From NCBI GenBank assembly GCA_036245805.1, contig BTRK01000002.1, forward strand, positions 3,716,689 through 3,780,688: a DNA stretch of 64,000 nt, given 5' to 3'. The position numbers and the translations under genes are program-made. The DNA comes from Pristionchus mayeri. Taxonomy: Eukaryota > Nematoda > Chromadorea > Rhabditida > Neodiplogasteridae. This document shows positions 12,455 through 23,698 of this stretch, piece after piece (position 1 is the stretch's first letter; each line of letters starts with the position of its first letter). The notes beneath the pieces were generated by a model. It did not search any database and had not been told where the DNA came from. It saw only the letters and a list, made by a program, of their open reading frames with translations.

Positions 12455-15251
12455 TCAGAATCCACACGCTTGCCTGCAATTTCCATTTTTGTCCTTGAAG
12501 GCTAAATTCGAGATCACTTGCTTGGCATCTACATACCAAGTGCCTTTTGAAATCATATAAATCGGTGTGGCTCGCGGGAACCCGTTGAAGGATGTCGCAA
12601 GCACGCTCGTATATGCGCCCATGTCCTATAATTACTCGATTTATTACTCGATTGTTTAGTTAATTATTCTGTTGATTATGCAGTATCGGAGATTGATCAC
12701 CTTGTAGATAAGTGATTCTCCGACATCCAGCGCCCGCATCATTTTGTTGTCCTATAAGCCTATGAATATTTTAAATTTATCGATACACTATTTTAAAAAA
12801 AAAGCACTTTTTTTAAAAACATTTTCCACCTCAATCTTATCAATACAGTCGCAGGTTGGTCCCCAGATAATTGACGGGTAAAGCTCTCCTTCTCTCTCCT
12901 GAATAAGCACGTTAATAATTTTTTATCACTAAAATTCAAAATATTCCTTACGAAGAGTGGTTTGCCGCTCGGCCGCTCGTCGTAGGAAATGTTATTGCTG
13001 AAGCTGCCGAATACGCCATCGTTCATGTAGTACATATATCCGTTCATCTTCATAAAATTAGCTGCAAAGCACTCAGTTGCTGATACTAGTCGTTAATGTG
13101 ATTAGGAATAGTTGATTTTGTGAAAAGGACTAAATATTTCACTGTTCTTGGTTATCCGATAGGCAGATACAACAGCGCGCGCCATTACGCTCGTCACCAA
13201 TGAACAAGTCTTCATGGCGAAAAATCTGATATTTATTCAGTTAATTAATTAAAGATACGCAACTTACCGTCCCGGTTCTCCAATAATTCGGATTTTATCT
13301 CGTTCAGGAAAATACTGTTCAAGCGCTGAGCGGATGACCGCAGCAATCTGATAAATAGTTCATATTAAATTCCCAGTGCAATCATTGCATTCCCTCTTTC
13401 ATTATTGGAAAGCATATTATCGACCGTATTCGAAACCGAGCCGACTTACCTTCTCGAATGTTGTAGGATGCTGGTCATCCCCCGGATAACCTCCTCCGAC
13501 ATCCACGAGCTCCATGTTATGCCCGAGTGAGCGTCCAATGTCGAACAGTGTCCTGAACCAAACATTTTGTCAAATAACTGACATATAGTGCCTATCGCTA
13601 AATTGTTATCTAATAATGTATTTGCATGTTAATTTTTGGTTCCTATTATTATTGAGAAATCAAATTATCAGCCTTCAGTCTTTACAATATTTCGGCACCT
13701 TTTCGTCAATCTTTACGAAATGTATGTCTGATGGCGCATTCTCGTTTATCTACTCCTCACCTCGAATGATTGATAGCCGTGTGGTACGCAGCGGGGTCGT
13801 TGCATCCATTGCCGACGTGAAAACTATAATAGGCATGCGGGTTCGCTAGAAGATTTCGTTCTATGTGCGTAGCTAATCAATATTCCTAGTGCCTACACAT
13901 TTTTTGCACAAAGTGGTTCAGGACTAGAAATTCATGATAATTTGCACCTTTACCTTATGCCGACAATAGGAATTCCCATATCGGCGGCGCGATGAAGCAT
14001 ATTTGGTGCGGTCTCAAATCGATTAAAAAATCCATGTTATATTCAAAATCGAAGTTCTTCTAATTGTGTACCAGCTCATGGTCGGCTCCGAATTTCATAC
14101 TGAGTCGGTTCTTCGCTGTCTGGTCGGAAGTAGCGATTCGAAGAATCAGTCTGAAGCGAAATTTGGATTTAACATTTGAGAAAATTTAATTGTTAACTTA
14201 ATGCGTTGTATTACTCTGTTATGACCGGATTACGAAATTGATAGGTAACGCGTAAAGAAGTTCCGCTACGGCGAACTTGGGGCGCTTATGATGACTGGCG
14301 ACTTTCTCCAGCTCCTCTGGATTGTCGAAGGTCATCACGCCCACGCCCATTTGAGATGCGTGAGAAATCTGGCAAAGATCTTTAGGTTTTAATCTTTATC
14401 ATTTTGCAAATTTTATTAAATTTTGCATACGAATGAATGGGGCTTGCATGGATGCGCGAAGATGATGCGCTCAGGAGCCACACCCAGTCGTAGCACCTGT
14501 CGATTCACGTTGTATTGTTTCATGTTAATATGGAGCTTCATAACATTGAGAAATATAATTATGTTCGCTTTTAAAACTCACCGAATCCATTTCCACTCTT
14601 GATGCACAGTCAAATCCAGTACCCAGCGAGGCGAGAGTCCGCAATATCATCTCATCGCTGTTGCACTTGACCGCGTAGAAGGGCTGAGATCGAAGATCAC
14701 TGATCAGTCATTTGAATGTGCAATTCGGCTCTTCATTTTATACATAATTAACTTTAAAGGTAAATTATAATATGGACATTAGTCTTGATTCGGGATAACC
14801 ATGGACCAAAAACGATATGATATCGGTATGTTTACCTCAACTTGGGGCAGCTCACGCATCCACAGCTTGTACCGGTCGTACAATGCGTCCAGGTTGTAGA
14901 TCATGAATGAGGATTCGTTATCCTGAAGAAGCCGTAAATAACAATCTCCAAAAATTGTAAACCGTAAATGTATATTTTGAACGTACAACAAACCTTCCTC
15001 TCGTTTGCGATGTTTCTCGCAACTGTAGGCACGTCCGCGCGTTGTTCTGTTACGAGAACCTTCAAATAGTAATCAAAAATCGTTAATTTATCGTTTCACA
15101 AAGCTCATTAATTCACATTTGCTGAGCTCCGTATCTCCTTGACAGCACTGGCGGTTGAGCTGTCTTTGGAAGAAGGTAGAACGGTCACGCTTTGTGATTT
15201 CGCGCAACTTGTAATGCTGAATTTTGCGAAAGCCCTGTAACAGCAAAACAT
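12455..15251 (-). CDS. odc-1: Ornithine decarboxylase (ODC), 16 exons, about 471 aa
   Basis: ODC is the PLP enzyme that turns ornithine into putrescine, the first step of polyamine synthesis in the cytosol. Exons: 15251-15117, 15059-14994, 14922-14836, 14683-14582, 14496-14431, 14368-14277, 14150-14072, 14012-13954, 13823-13761, 13552-13450, 13347-13268, 13225-13143, 13061-12952, 12898-12830, 12751-12701, 12625-12455; every junction keeps phase. Seen residues: the PLP lysine in [32 protein letters not shown], the glycine loop [25 protein letters not shown] with the substrate Asp, the catalytic cysteine in WGPTCDCID, and DMGAYT. Length is close to the usual 420-460. The start follows a TTTCAG acceptor by 17 bp. 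Compared with mammalian ODC, the Ser of HVGSGC (Ser200, phosphate contact) is Asn here. A foldback repeat begins just past the stop. Confidence 0.96.
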
Positions 15252-16884
15252 TGCAATGCGAAATTGCTGAAATTGTAGCTCCTTACGATTGACAGAGCAT
15301 TCGAACTGGAGATAAATTAATTGTAGCGTTCATTCTGAAACAGAGATCATTTGCTCTATAACGCACAACAGATGTGGTGCACATGCCAATCAAACTCGAT
15401 AAAGGGAATAAAGTGAACAGTAACAAAGGCAATGCCCATGAACGAAATGGTGGCGCCAGTGGAGGTGATTCAGTACTTTGCGGGAAGATTGAAAAAAAAC
15501 CATTCAAGGTTGCACCATGTTTTCGATAGGTTGTGCACTGTGACCTGTCAGCAGATTTAAAGTGGAACCTATCAATGATCAAGCAGTGGGAGCGAGACGC
15601 CGCACTTTTCTATCTCCCATACCGATCTAAAAATCGTCAGCATCCTCTCACCAAAGCATCGATTTTATGTCTGGTTAATTTTGCTTTTCGAGTAAGTTTT
15701 CGAGTAAGTTCTTAATAGCTTATAAACTCATCTACTATTTATCGAATTTGAAACATACCAGAAAATAATTTTAAACTTGAAACCCTTATCAGAAGCGTGC
15801 TTATCATCTAGTATAGTCGTACCATTGGCGGGGGTCTAGACATTAAAAAATATAAGAATGCTTGCTCGAAAGTCGAATATGGACTGCACCTATCAATTGA
15901 GCGATAAATAAGACAATTACATAGATGTAAAATACAATATGGGTTAAGAACGCGAAGTACGGAGATAAGACGAGCGACCCATCTAAACGGGGGTTGATAA
16001 TAACACTAGCTACGCAAAGAGCGTGAAAGTGAGCACGCAAGGTCGCACTTTCTCTATTTTCTACGGCAGTTGAACCGCAAGTGGTTCCAACCGGGAAGTG
16101 AGAAAGACACAGCATGCGCAACAACACAGCGATTTCTTCATCACCGGTCGTACCCATAAATTCGCCGCTCTGATGCGGATTAGGTTGAAGAAAAACTAGA
16201 TATCGTCAAGCGGATACGAAAAATTCAGACATTCTCGAGAGATTTTAAATTTCAACAAACGTAATGTAGTCGTTGAAGGCGTTATCAACTGAAAAGGTGA
16301 TATTTTTGTTTTGAAAATTGATTTACCTCATATGTTATAGATATTATTTAGTGAATTTTGACGATCGTTGATGCGTTCACTGAAACTGTGCGAAACCAAT
16401 ACTATTTACTCATTAAGATCAAATAACTGCAATCATGATATTCCATTAACTTATCATGTTAATGGATCCTAAATGATAATCGATTCGCAAGAATGTGTAC
16501 ATTCTTTTTTCGAGGTGTGGAAATTCACTTTGCGAAGCCATCCTTTCTCGAAAATAGTATTCAATTTAAAACAAACTTCACTTAGATGGTAAAATACACT
16601 TATATCGAGATACCCGTCATACCATCGATTATGTATCTGGAGTTTTTCCAGCTTATTCGAGAAAAGTCCAAGAATAAGTCGAGGCCAGTCCCCATTGACC
16701 ACGCGGAACAAATAGTTGTTTCCAACACTGGTGTCATTTGTGAATTGTTAGTGTATACCCAATGACCGAACGAGTTTGGACAATTGAACGAGAAAAGTAT
16801 CTAAAAGTATCCTTTTTTTTCGATATTTCACACCTTATAAAACGATTTACCGGGCGTGTTCAGTCGAACTTTGCCTATGCATAG
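15252..16884. other. Region upstream of ODC, no gene supported
   Basis: About 1.6 kb. It should contain the ODC promoter, but I saw no convincing TATA box. Open frames of 60-104 codons here lack recognisable motifs and splice partners. Confidence 0.4.
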
Positions 16885-18892
16885 CTATATCACGCGTGTC
16901 GCGTAAGGATCGGATAAAATCCAAGAGTGGTTGGCACATAATCTGACCCCCGCTTCTTTTTACATTTTTCGATAGTCCTTAGGGTCCCTCACAACGTAGC
17001 GGAGAGCGTTTTGGTCGAAACTCATTCTCAACGACGTCAGACGTCGTCAAACTTTGTGAAGGTGGAAAAATGCGAACTTTGAAGACCTTTAGCAATTCAG
17101 AGGGAATTATATGGGCTCAACTTAGTACGCGAATTCGTTCATATGATCAGGTTTAATACGCCAGAGGTTATAGATCACAGAATATTGTGTTATTATTTTC
17201 GTAAATCGATTAAAATTATTGATTTTCACCAAATATTATTCCCAGAATTTTTTTTAGCTCAATCGATAAAGCTCGAAAAGACGAATCGAATGGAAAGACT
17301 GTTCTCATATGTTCCCGAAGTGAGAAAGATGTCAAAATGGCGTTTTAAGATTTTTCCGACCCCTGCGAGAGTGACCCATCTCTTGATCTACCCCCATGTC
17401 TCGCCTCACTGAGCGATTTTATGTTTGTGTGATGATCAATAATGGTTGTCTTGTAATCTAAATTGGTACTCTATATTGTTTTAATGAATAATTAATAATC
17501 ATATAATCATATAGTAGCAGGACATTATTAATTAATTGATAATCAAGAATATTACATTATGAGCGACAATAAAATAACGAAATTATTAGAAGAGACGTAC
17601 TTTTCACCGGTAAATCTTTTCGTATTCTTCTCCAATTGCCCTACTGATAAATTCGCCTTCATGTTCTCGTACAATCACAGTCTCGTCCTCTTCTCCCCCA
17701 TTCTCTTCCTCGTCTCCCTCATTTCCCTCTCCCTCATCCCCGAAGGCATCGTCGTCTAGTTCCGATTCCTTCGACTCTTGGATGACCATCTTGAATGACC
17801 TTCTGGATGACCTTCTTGATGAATTCTAGTTTGTACACATCGATAGAGCTCGAAAATTTAGCTGGGGTCATTCGGAGGACAATTTTCACCAAAAGTGCAG
17901 GATAATAGAGAAAGTCAAGGTTGAAGCCGTAAGGCGTGAGTCTCGCCGTCGTCTCATGGATACCCGGAGTACACTGCTTGTAGTAACAGCCACCAGACAT
18001 GCGCGACTAGAAGGTACATTTTAAAAAAAACGTAAAATATCCGAAAAAAAACGAGCCACAGATGTGCGTGAAAGCAGTGCACAGAATGACCGCTTCCCTG
18101 GTCCTCTCCCTCTCTCAGCCTCGTTCAATCCAATCGTTGGTGAAGAGATGCAGGGAAGAGCACAGTGATATATCGCAAAAGTCACGTACTCAATCTTGTA
18201 CCTGAGCTGTACCTTGTTGCAGATATGATGTGAGAAGGGTGCCGATTAAATGCCATTTCCTTGATTTCCTGGTTAAGAAATTGTAATATTATAGTGGAAC
18301 TACTATGAAAATGTCTCAATAATCTTAGATAATGATACGGAATTGAAATACAAACATAAAATCGCTCAGTGAGGCGAGACATGGGGGTAGATCGAGAGAT
18401 GGGTCACTATCGCATGGGTCGGAAAAATCGTAAAACGCGATTTTGACATCTTTCTCACTTCGGGAGCATATGAGAACATCATACCATTCGATTCGTCTTT
18501 TCGAGCTCAATCGATTGAGTTAAAAAAATTCTGGGAATAATATGTGGTGAAAATCAATAATTTTAATCGATTTACGAAAATAATAACACAATATTCTGTG
18601 ATCTATAACCTCTGGAGTATTCAACCTGATAATATGAACGAATTCGCGTGCTAAGTTGAGCCCATATAATTCCCTTTGAATTGCTAGAGTTCTTCAAAGT
18701 TCGCATTTTTCGACCTTCACAAAGTTTGACGACGTCTGACGTCGTTGAAAATGAGTTTCGACCAAAACGCTCTCCGCTACGTTGTGAGGGACCCTAAGGA
18801 CTATCGAAAAATGTATTCTCCCAATTTTCGACATTTCGAATGTGCCAAGGTCTATTCGATCCTGACGCGACACGCGTGATATGAGTGACTAT
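16885..18892. repeat. Long inverted repeat with a 0.9-kb unique centre
   Basis: Arms of about 545 bp: 16885-17431 and 18350-18892. Matching landmarks include GTAGCGGAGAGCGTTTTGGT on the left and its complement on the right near 18765-18785, GACGTCAGACGTCGTC near both ends, and TCACTGAGCGATTTTATG at the inner edge of the left arm against CATAAAATCGCTCAGTGA at 18356. Unlike the other foldbacks, the centre is long and carries a reading frame with gene-like features (17604-18000). Confidence 0.85.
17604..18000 (-). pseudogene. Hypothetical protein with acidic tail inside a long inverted repeat; frame broken or misread
   Basis: The first 70 residues (start 18000, MSGGCYYKQCTPG) read smoothly: LTPYGFNLDFLYYP, then a hydrophobic LLVKIVLRMTPAKF, then KLEFIKKVIQK. 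Just there the DNA has three imperfect copies of a 12-14 bp unit (AAGGTCATCCAG type), and the sensible frame changes to ESKESELDDDAFGDEG followed by a run of Glu, Gly and Asp and the end EEYEKIYR, stop at 17604. A one-step frameshift in the small tandem repeat, or an unseen splice, is needed to join them. The ATG is preceded by TTCTAG, a possible acceptor. I do not recognise the protein. It lies between the arms of the inverted repeat at 16885-18892 and may be captured host DNA. Confidence 0.4.
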
Positions 18893-18953
18893 CTGAGAGA
18901 ACAAACCAGAGACCGTACAGCGAAAAATAAAGTGTTGATTTTAAGATATTCCT

Positions 18954-19270
18954 AGGGGTAACTTTTCACGTAGAGTCCGAAAATCGACCTTAAAAGGCCG
19001 TATCTGACCCCTCGTTTTCTGTAGCACGCCTCAACGTCGAGGTCGGTTTTTCTAACTTTTGAACGGATCATCCAAACCCATACCTAGCTAGTAATTCTGA
19101 AAGATCTCGACGAGATAAGCATTTTTACTGTTGGAAGCCAAATGCTATAGCTCATCTGAGAGAAAAATTATGACCAGTTGAATTCTCAAAATTCTCACCC
19201 TGAAATTGTTTTTCGAGAATGTACAAATTAAATTATCTTATTCGATTCCCCGTTGAAAGTTACCCCTAAG
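18954..19270. repeat. MITE with TAGGGGTAACTTT ends
   Basis: Terminal repeats CTAGGGGTAACTTTTCACG (18954) and CGTTGAAAGTTACCCCTAAG (to 19270) are inverted with one mismatch over the outer 14 bp. The interior of about 280 bp is not palindromic and has no coding frame. Confidence 0.55.
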
Positions 19271-19515
19271 CGCAAAATTTCACTAAAAAAACTGTGTCGA
19301 AAAGTGGCTTCCCGAGTAAAGGAAGAAGTCGGAGTGGTTATTTTCGCCCATTTTTACGCAGTTTCTTGCAGAATCTTCGTGAGTTACGATCAGTTTTCAA
19401 CTTTTTTAGAAGTTTCTAAACATGGGAAGAAATATAAAACTGAAAAACTCCGAGTTTTGAGAATTTCTGAAAACTCGATTTTCTCAACTTCGACATTTCT
19501 GATTTTTATGCATTT

Positions 19516-20070
19516 GTAACATCTCATTTTCAAATCACATCCCAGTACTGCCCATTAGATCTTGTAGAACGTACCAACATGAGTCGAAAAATTAACATAG
19601 TGGATGGCCTTTTGCGGAAAATTTAAATTACTGACGGCGGGAAAAACTATTAAAATCGATCATTTGACAACTTTTGAAAGCATTTTGGTCTGTGTTGTCG
19701 TTCTTTAAACTCTACCAATCTCACTTACTCTAAATCAGCGCATAAATAACAGCTAAACGTAAATTGAAAAAATATCGAAAATCTGAGCATTGAAAACCAA
19801 AAATTTTGAAAACGGTGAATACTCCTTGTAGTCAACCCCATCCGATGAAATTTTTACAGAAGCACATGAAACAAACAAAATATCGACTGTTTATGCAAAA
19901 CTGTATTCTATTCGTTTGGTTCCTTCGCGAAATCGTGTTTTTAACCAACAATAAGTCTGGTGCAGCCACATGGGGCCAGCCAATATGTTAATTTTCCGAC
20001 TCCCGTTGGTACGTTCTACAAGATCTAATGGGCAGTACTGGGATGTGATTTGAAAATGAGATGTTATCGA
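19516..20070. repeat. Foldback element, 0.55 kb
   Basis: Outer arms of about 100 bp: TAACATCTCATTTTCAAATC (19518 on) inverted at 20047-20067, continuing through CCCAGTACTGCCCATTAGAT and ACGTACCAAC to a GGCC-containing inner edge. The central 350 bp is unique, with no gene-like frame. Confidence 0.82.
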
Positions 20071-20137
20071 TATTCCATCGATATCTCTTAATACCCAACC
20101 AACGATATTGCACTCACTGGAAGTTCGAGTAATCGTC

Positions 20138-20208
20138 TGACTCTCTTCAGTTTGCATGCTCTCTCGTTTCTCTGTCCTGCGAGAGAGCGTGCAAACTGAA
20201 GAGAGTCA
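20138..20208. repeat. Small palindromic MITE (GACTCTCTTCAG family), copy 1
   Basis: The 29-bp arm TGACTCTCTTCAGTTTGCAT ... is inverted around a short loop. Other copies in this window: 53033-53109, 53751-53837 and 59074-59150. All share the arms TGACTCTCTTCAGTTT and AAACTGAAGAGAGTCA (the fourth is shortened on the right) and a core close to CTCTCTCGCCGGTCAGAGAG. Confidence 0.85.
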
Positions 20209-20424
20209 AACCATCAGTTCAAAGCCTTGGTTGTTGATCGCCAGTTCATTCAAGCTGAAATAAGTGAACTTCACTTTATATATCATCGGTCCTCGTTCTC
20301 ATGCGACCTACGCAGACTCACCTGAGCGTCATATTTCCTTCGGCATCCATGATCACGATATCTTCGATAGACGTAGGCGAGAAAACACGACATCCGTCAG
20401 AGCATCGGAAAGATGCATGCCAAG

Positions 20425-20591
20425 CATAGTTGCCCACGCCGGCGGCTACCCCTATGACCTAGAGGGGGGAAGTGCTCAACCATGAATAGGGGTTCATGGT
20501 CTGAAAATACCTCGCCGACAGTGTTGGGCAACTATGCTGACAAGTCAAGTTCTTCCTTGAGATATCGCATCTCAAGGAAGAACTTGACTTA
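20425..20591. repeat. Two adjacent hairpin sequences
   Basis: GCATAGTTGCCCACGCCGGC (20425) pairs with a near-complement ending TTGGGCAACTATGC at about 20538, making a MITE-like unit of about 115 bp. The same first 20 bases recur at 42217. Directly after it, 20547-20591 is a perfect 20-bp stem (AAGTCAAGTTCTTCCTTGAG) with a 5-10 bp loop. Two short direct repeats TTAAATTGTGTCCCC follow at about 20589 and 20612. Confidence 0.7.
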
Positions 20592-20721
20592 AATTGTGTC
20601 CCCAACCCATCTTAAATTGTGTCCCCCCTAACGGTCCTCATTCTAGTCAAAATCTCTCCTTCTTTTTTTTGCGAACTGTAGGAGCGTTAGGAGCGTCATA
20701 GATACCGTAATCCTATTAATC

Positions 20722-21419
20722 GTGCACCGTACTCTCGATGTGCTCGCCCTTTCCGAAACATGGCTCAACTATTCCGATTGTGCTGCGTTTATTTTGAGAG
20801 GTCTGCGTGACTACTTTGTTTCCCGAGCTGATCGCGTTGATTCTAGAGGTGGTGGAGTCCTTATATATGCGCGTTCCAATCTGCTTCCTGTCCTTGTATC
20901 GTCTCTAATTATTCCTGGATATGAATGTATTACTATAAACATTTATTCCACATCTGCCTCTCTTTCAAAAAATATTCTCAGAATAATTAATGTTTATCGC
21001 TCCCCTAATTCCCCGCTATCATCTAATGCACCCTTCTTAGACTATCTGACTACATCTTACGATTTCCCACATCCTTTAATAATAGTTGGCGAATTCAACT
21101 ATTCCTCTATTGACTGGTACACGTACTCCTCTCCGACCAATTCCTTAATCCCATTCCTAGATCTCATTACTGCAAAACATTTCAATCAGTTTGTTGATTT
21201 TCCGACCCGTGGGAAAACATCCTTGATTTGGCTTTATGCAACTCTCCTCTCATCAAATCAGTGATGCCTGACATTCCCCTCTCCGACCATGTCGGTATTG
21301 GTCTATCTATTTCATTCTTAACTACCTTGGGTGATCACATAAAATCAACCAGAAACTTTTTAAAAACAAGTTGTATGATCTCCTGCGAGAAGATCACTAA
21401 TCTAATCAAACAATGGTAA
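20722..21419 (+). pseudogene. LINE endonuclease-domain fragment (CR1/Jockey-like)
   Basis: An apurinic-type endonuclease domain of a non-LTR retrotransposon. Recognisable blocks in order: LDVLALSETWLN, SRGGGVLIYAR, RIINVYRSPNSP, LIIVGEFNYSSIDW, QFVDFPTRGKTS. Near 21225 the frame shifts, and LALCNSPLIKS then IPLSDHVGIGLSI continue in the next frame up to about 21340. The GDFN motif, whose Asp is catalytic, reads GEFN here. No reverse transcriptase follows. A dead, doubly truncated copy. Confidence 0.88.
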
Positions 21420-22756
21420 GATGAATGCATTACAATATGATAAACTGATTTCCCAACATTACAAGAAGTTGTATATGACGCTGGACGCGATAGATTCAAC
21501 AAATCCTCCATAGTGTTCTGCACAGCTCAAAAAATGACATTGCTGTAAACTCGGCCCTAGGGGTTATTTTCGATTCTGAGCAAACTGGCGTTTTCGGTTT
21601 TTCGAAATTTGACCTCTGGGTACCAGTATGGTACCGGGTCCGGTTCACCAAAAATCGGGTTTTCAGCCATATCTCCGGTGAAAGTGAAGCTAAAATCTTG
21701 AAATTTGGACCCCTTAATCAGAATTTCACGCTGATCACGCCTATTGCATTCATTTGTCATGAATTTTAAAATGTGGCCTGCTAATTCAATATTTTGAATG
21801 AAAAAAGTGTGGAGGTGGAGACCATGTTCATTAGATTCGCCATGCAATTCTGATCATTTTATCTGATGGGTGTGAAGCAATTAAAATGTTCCGAAAGATG
21901 TTGCTAGCGTTTTTCCGAGCACAATCGCGCTGAACTGCTTACACTGCGCACGCACGCATGCTATGTCAAACCACGTGTGTTCTAGACCCAGGAACCTGAA
22001 GTCATGGGTTCGACTCCGCATCGATGCAACCTCTGTTGCCATATTTTTCGCCACATTATTGACCTTATTTAACACTAATTTCCTCGATCATTGTGCTATA
22101 TTCTATCAATATTGACAGCCATCAGTACTTTGGGTTAGTTTTGTGAGGGCAATCACTATTATTTTGACCGCCCTTATGCGATCAACACTTTCAAGTGTTG
22201 TTTCGTTCTTCAATATACTTATTTTCACAGTCGCCGGAAACGATTTGCTTTTACTATCGTCCCTTTATTTCCTCATTTTCATTTTCACTAACTCGGTCGC
22301 GTCCCTCGTACGATCGCCTTTGCTCTGTGGCGACATTTCTTTGTTTCTCCCTGCCAGATGTGAAAAGGTGAAAAAAGGAGAAGATGGGAGGGTGTAAAAA
22401 ACTGAAGAAATGGGTGTATACGGGGCGAAACACATGCGCAACTTTTCTTCCTCCTTTTCCTTACTATTTTTATTGATTTTACGGTGTGATCATAGAAAAA
22501 AATAGTCAATAAAATTGAGTTTATATTTTGAACTGTTACACTCACGATGAATAGAGAATAAATGTTTCAAACCGAGTAATACGATAATTTATGAGTCATT
22601 GATAATTGATTGTGCTATATCAGACACACATTCAAGCATGGCTCCTTCGAGATCATCATTGAAGAGGATAACAGGTTCATACTCCATGCTTTCTACTTTT
22701 ACACTTCTGCTAGTCCGTTTCTGAATAATTCATTTGTCGTGATCATAGTGGAACGC
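21420..22756. other. Repeat-rich intergenic DNA, no gene supported
   Basis: The stretch 21485-21510 (GCGATAGATTCAACAAATC) repeats at the outer edge of the foldback at 24897. Around 21990-22030 a GGGTTCGACTCC box resembles the tRNA B box, but no cloverleaf can be drawn. No exon-like frame found. Confidence 0.4.
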
Positions 22757-22792
22757 CGCTAGGACGGGGCCCCCGCCGAAGGCGGGGGGCAG
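22757..22792. repeat. GC-rich hairpin, CCCGCCGAAGGCGGG type
   Basis: CCCCCGCCGAAGGCGGGGG forms a strong stem with a GAA-type loop in otherwise AT-rich DNA. The same core is present at about 57107-57122. Confidence 0.7.
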
Positions 22793-22807
22793 CCGGACTA
22801 ATGTATA

Positions 22808-23698
22808 ATATAAAAATATCACGCCTTTCTTGAGAGAATCGAGCTGAGCATGGGAATGGTGAAATGGGTTCTAAACGGTTTTGGGCACCCTGAGGAATGT
22901 CTGAGTGACCCCCAAAATCTTTTTGTGCAAACTTCATTTTGGAGCTCCCATTTTGGACGGGTAGGATATCGGCATCACCCACTTTGAGAGCACTTTTCTT
23001 GGAAACGGTGTAAGATAGAGCAAAATTGACCTCTGGGTGACCCCCACTCATTTTTTGAGCTCTATCGATCTATATAAACCAATTTCTCTAAAACTGGTGT
23101 GAGTTTCGCCCTTTTAACTTCTTCCGTATCGTTTGAACTTTATTTTCAACAGGCGAATTAATTTCACGCCGCTCTTTTAGGAACGATCGGCCGAAAATGA
23201 TCGATTTCCTATCGATATCCCCGTTGAAAATAAAGTTCAAACGATACGGAAGAAGTTAAAAGGGCGAAACTCACACCAGCCGAATCGTATTTTTTTCGAA
23301 AACTACTTATTGGAAAGCTCTCGCTGAGCTGCATCTACTCTGAAAATTTGAGCTGCTGCTTTACCTACATTTTTGAGAAAATTGACCTACATTGTACCAA
23401 CGTTAAAAATGAGTTTTAGAGAAATTGGTTTGTAGCTCAAAAAATGAGTGGGGGTCACTCAGAGGTCAATTTTGCTCTATCTTACACCTTATCCAACAAA
23501 AGTGCTCTCAAAGTGGGTGATGCCGATATCCGACCCCACCTAGGGAGCTCCAAAATGAAGTTTGCACAAAAAGATTTCGGGGGTCACTCAGACATGCCTC
23601 AGGATACCCAAAACCGGTTAGAGCCCATTTCACGATTTCAGCTCCATTCCCAGGAATGGCGATTTTAGCTCGATTCTCTCGTGAATGGCGTGATATAG
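22808..23698. repeat. Foldback element, 0.89 kb, with a nested palindrome
   Basis: Arms 22808-23098 and 23408-23698. For example GGGGGTCACTCAGAGGTCAA on the right arm is the complement of TTGACCTCTGGGTGACCCCC on the left. Inner hairpin 23092-23281: CTTCCGTATCGTTTGAACTT and its exact complement flank about 80 bp. A transposon inserted into another, or one compound foldback, would both give this shape. Confidence 0.85.

Noticed and set aside
14277..14368. ODC exon ending at GCC followed by GTAGCG
   Set aside because: That donor breaks phase with the next exon. The donor two codons earlier (CCCAA then GTTCGCC) restores KRPK-LILRIAT exactly as in other ODCs.
15843..16157. A 104-codon minus-strand frame with a hydrophobic stretch upstream of ODC
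   Set aside because: Hydrophobic codons are expected in AT-rich DNA. There is no acceptor before the ATG and no partner exon.
21943..22040. A tRNA gene around GGGTTCGACTCC
   Set aside because: The T stem does not pair (G-G and T-C clashes) and no acceptor or anticodon stem can be drawn.
22757..22792. Bacterial contamination, suggested by the REP-like GC hairpin
   Set aside because: Flanks are AT-rich with nematode-type repeats, and the same hairpin lies beside a minisatellite 34 kb away.
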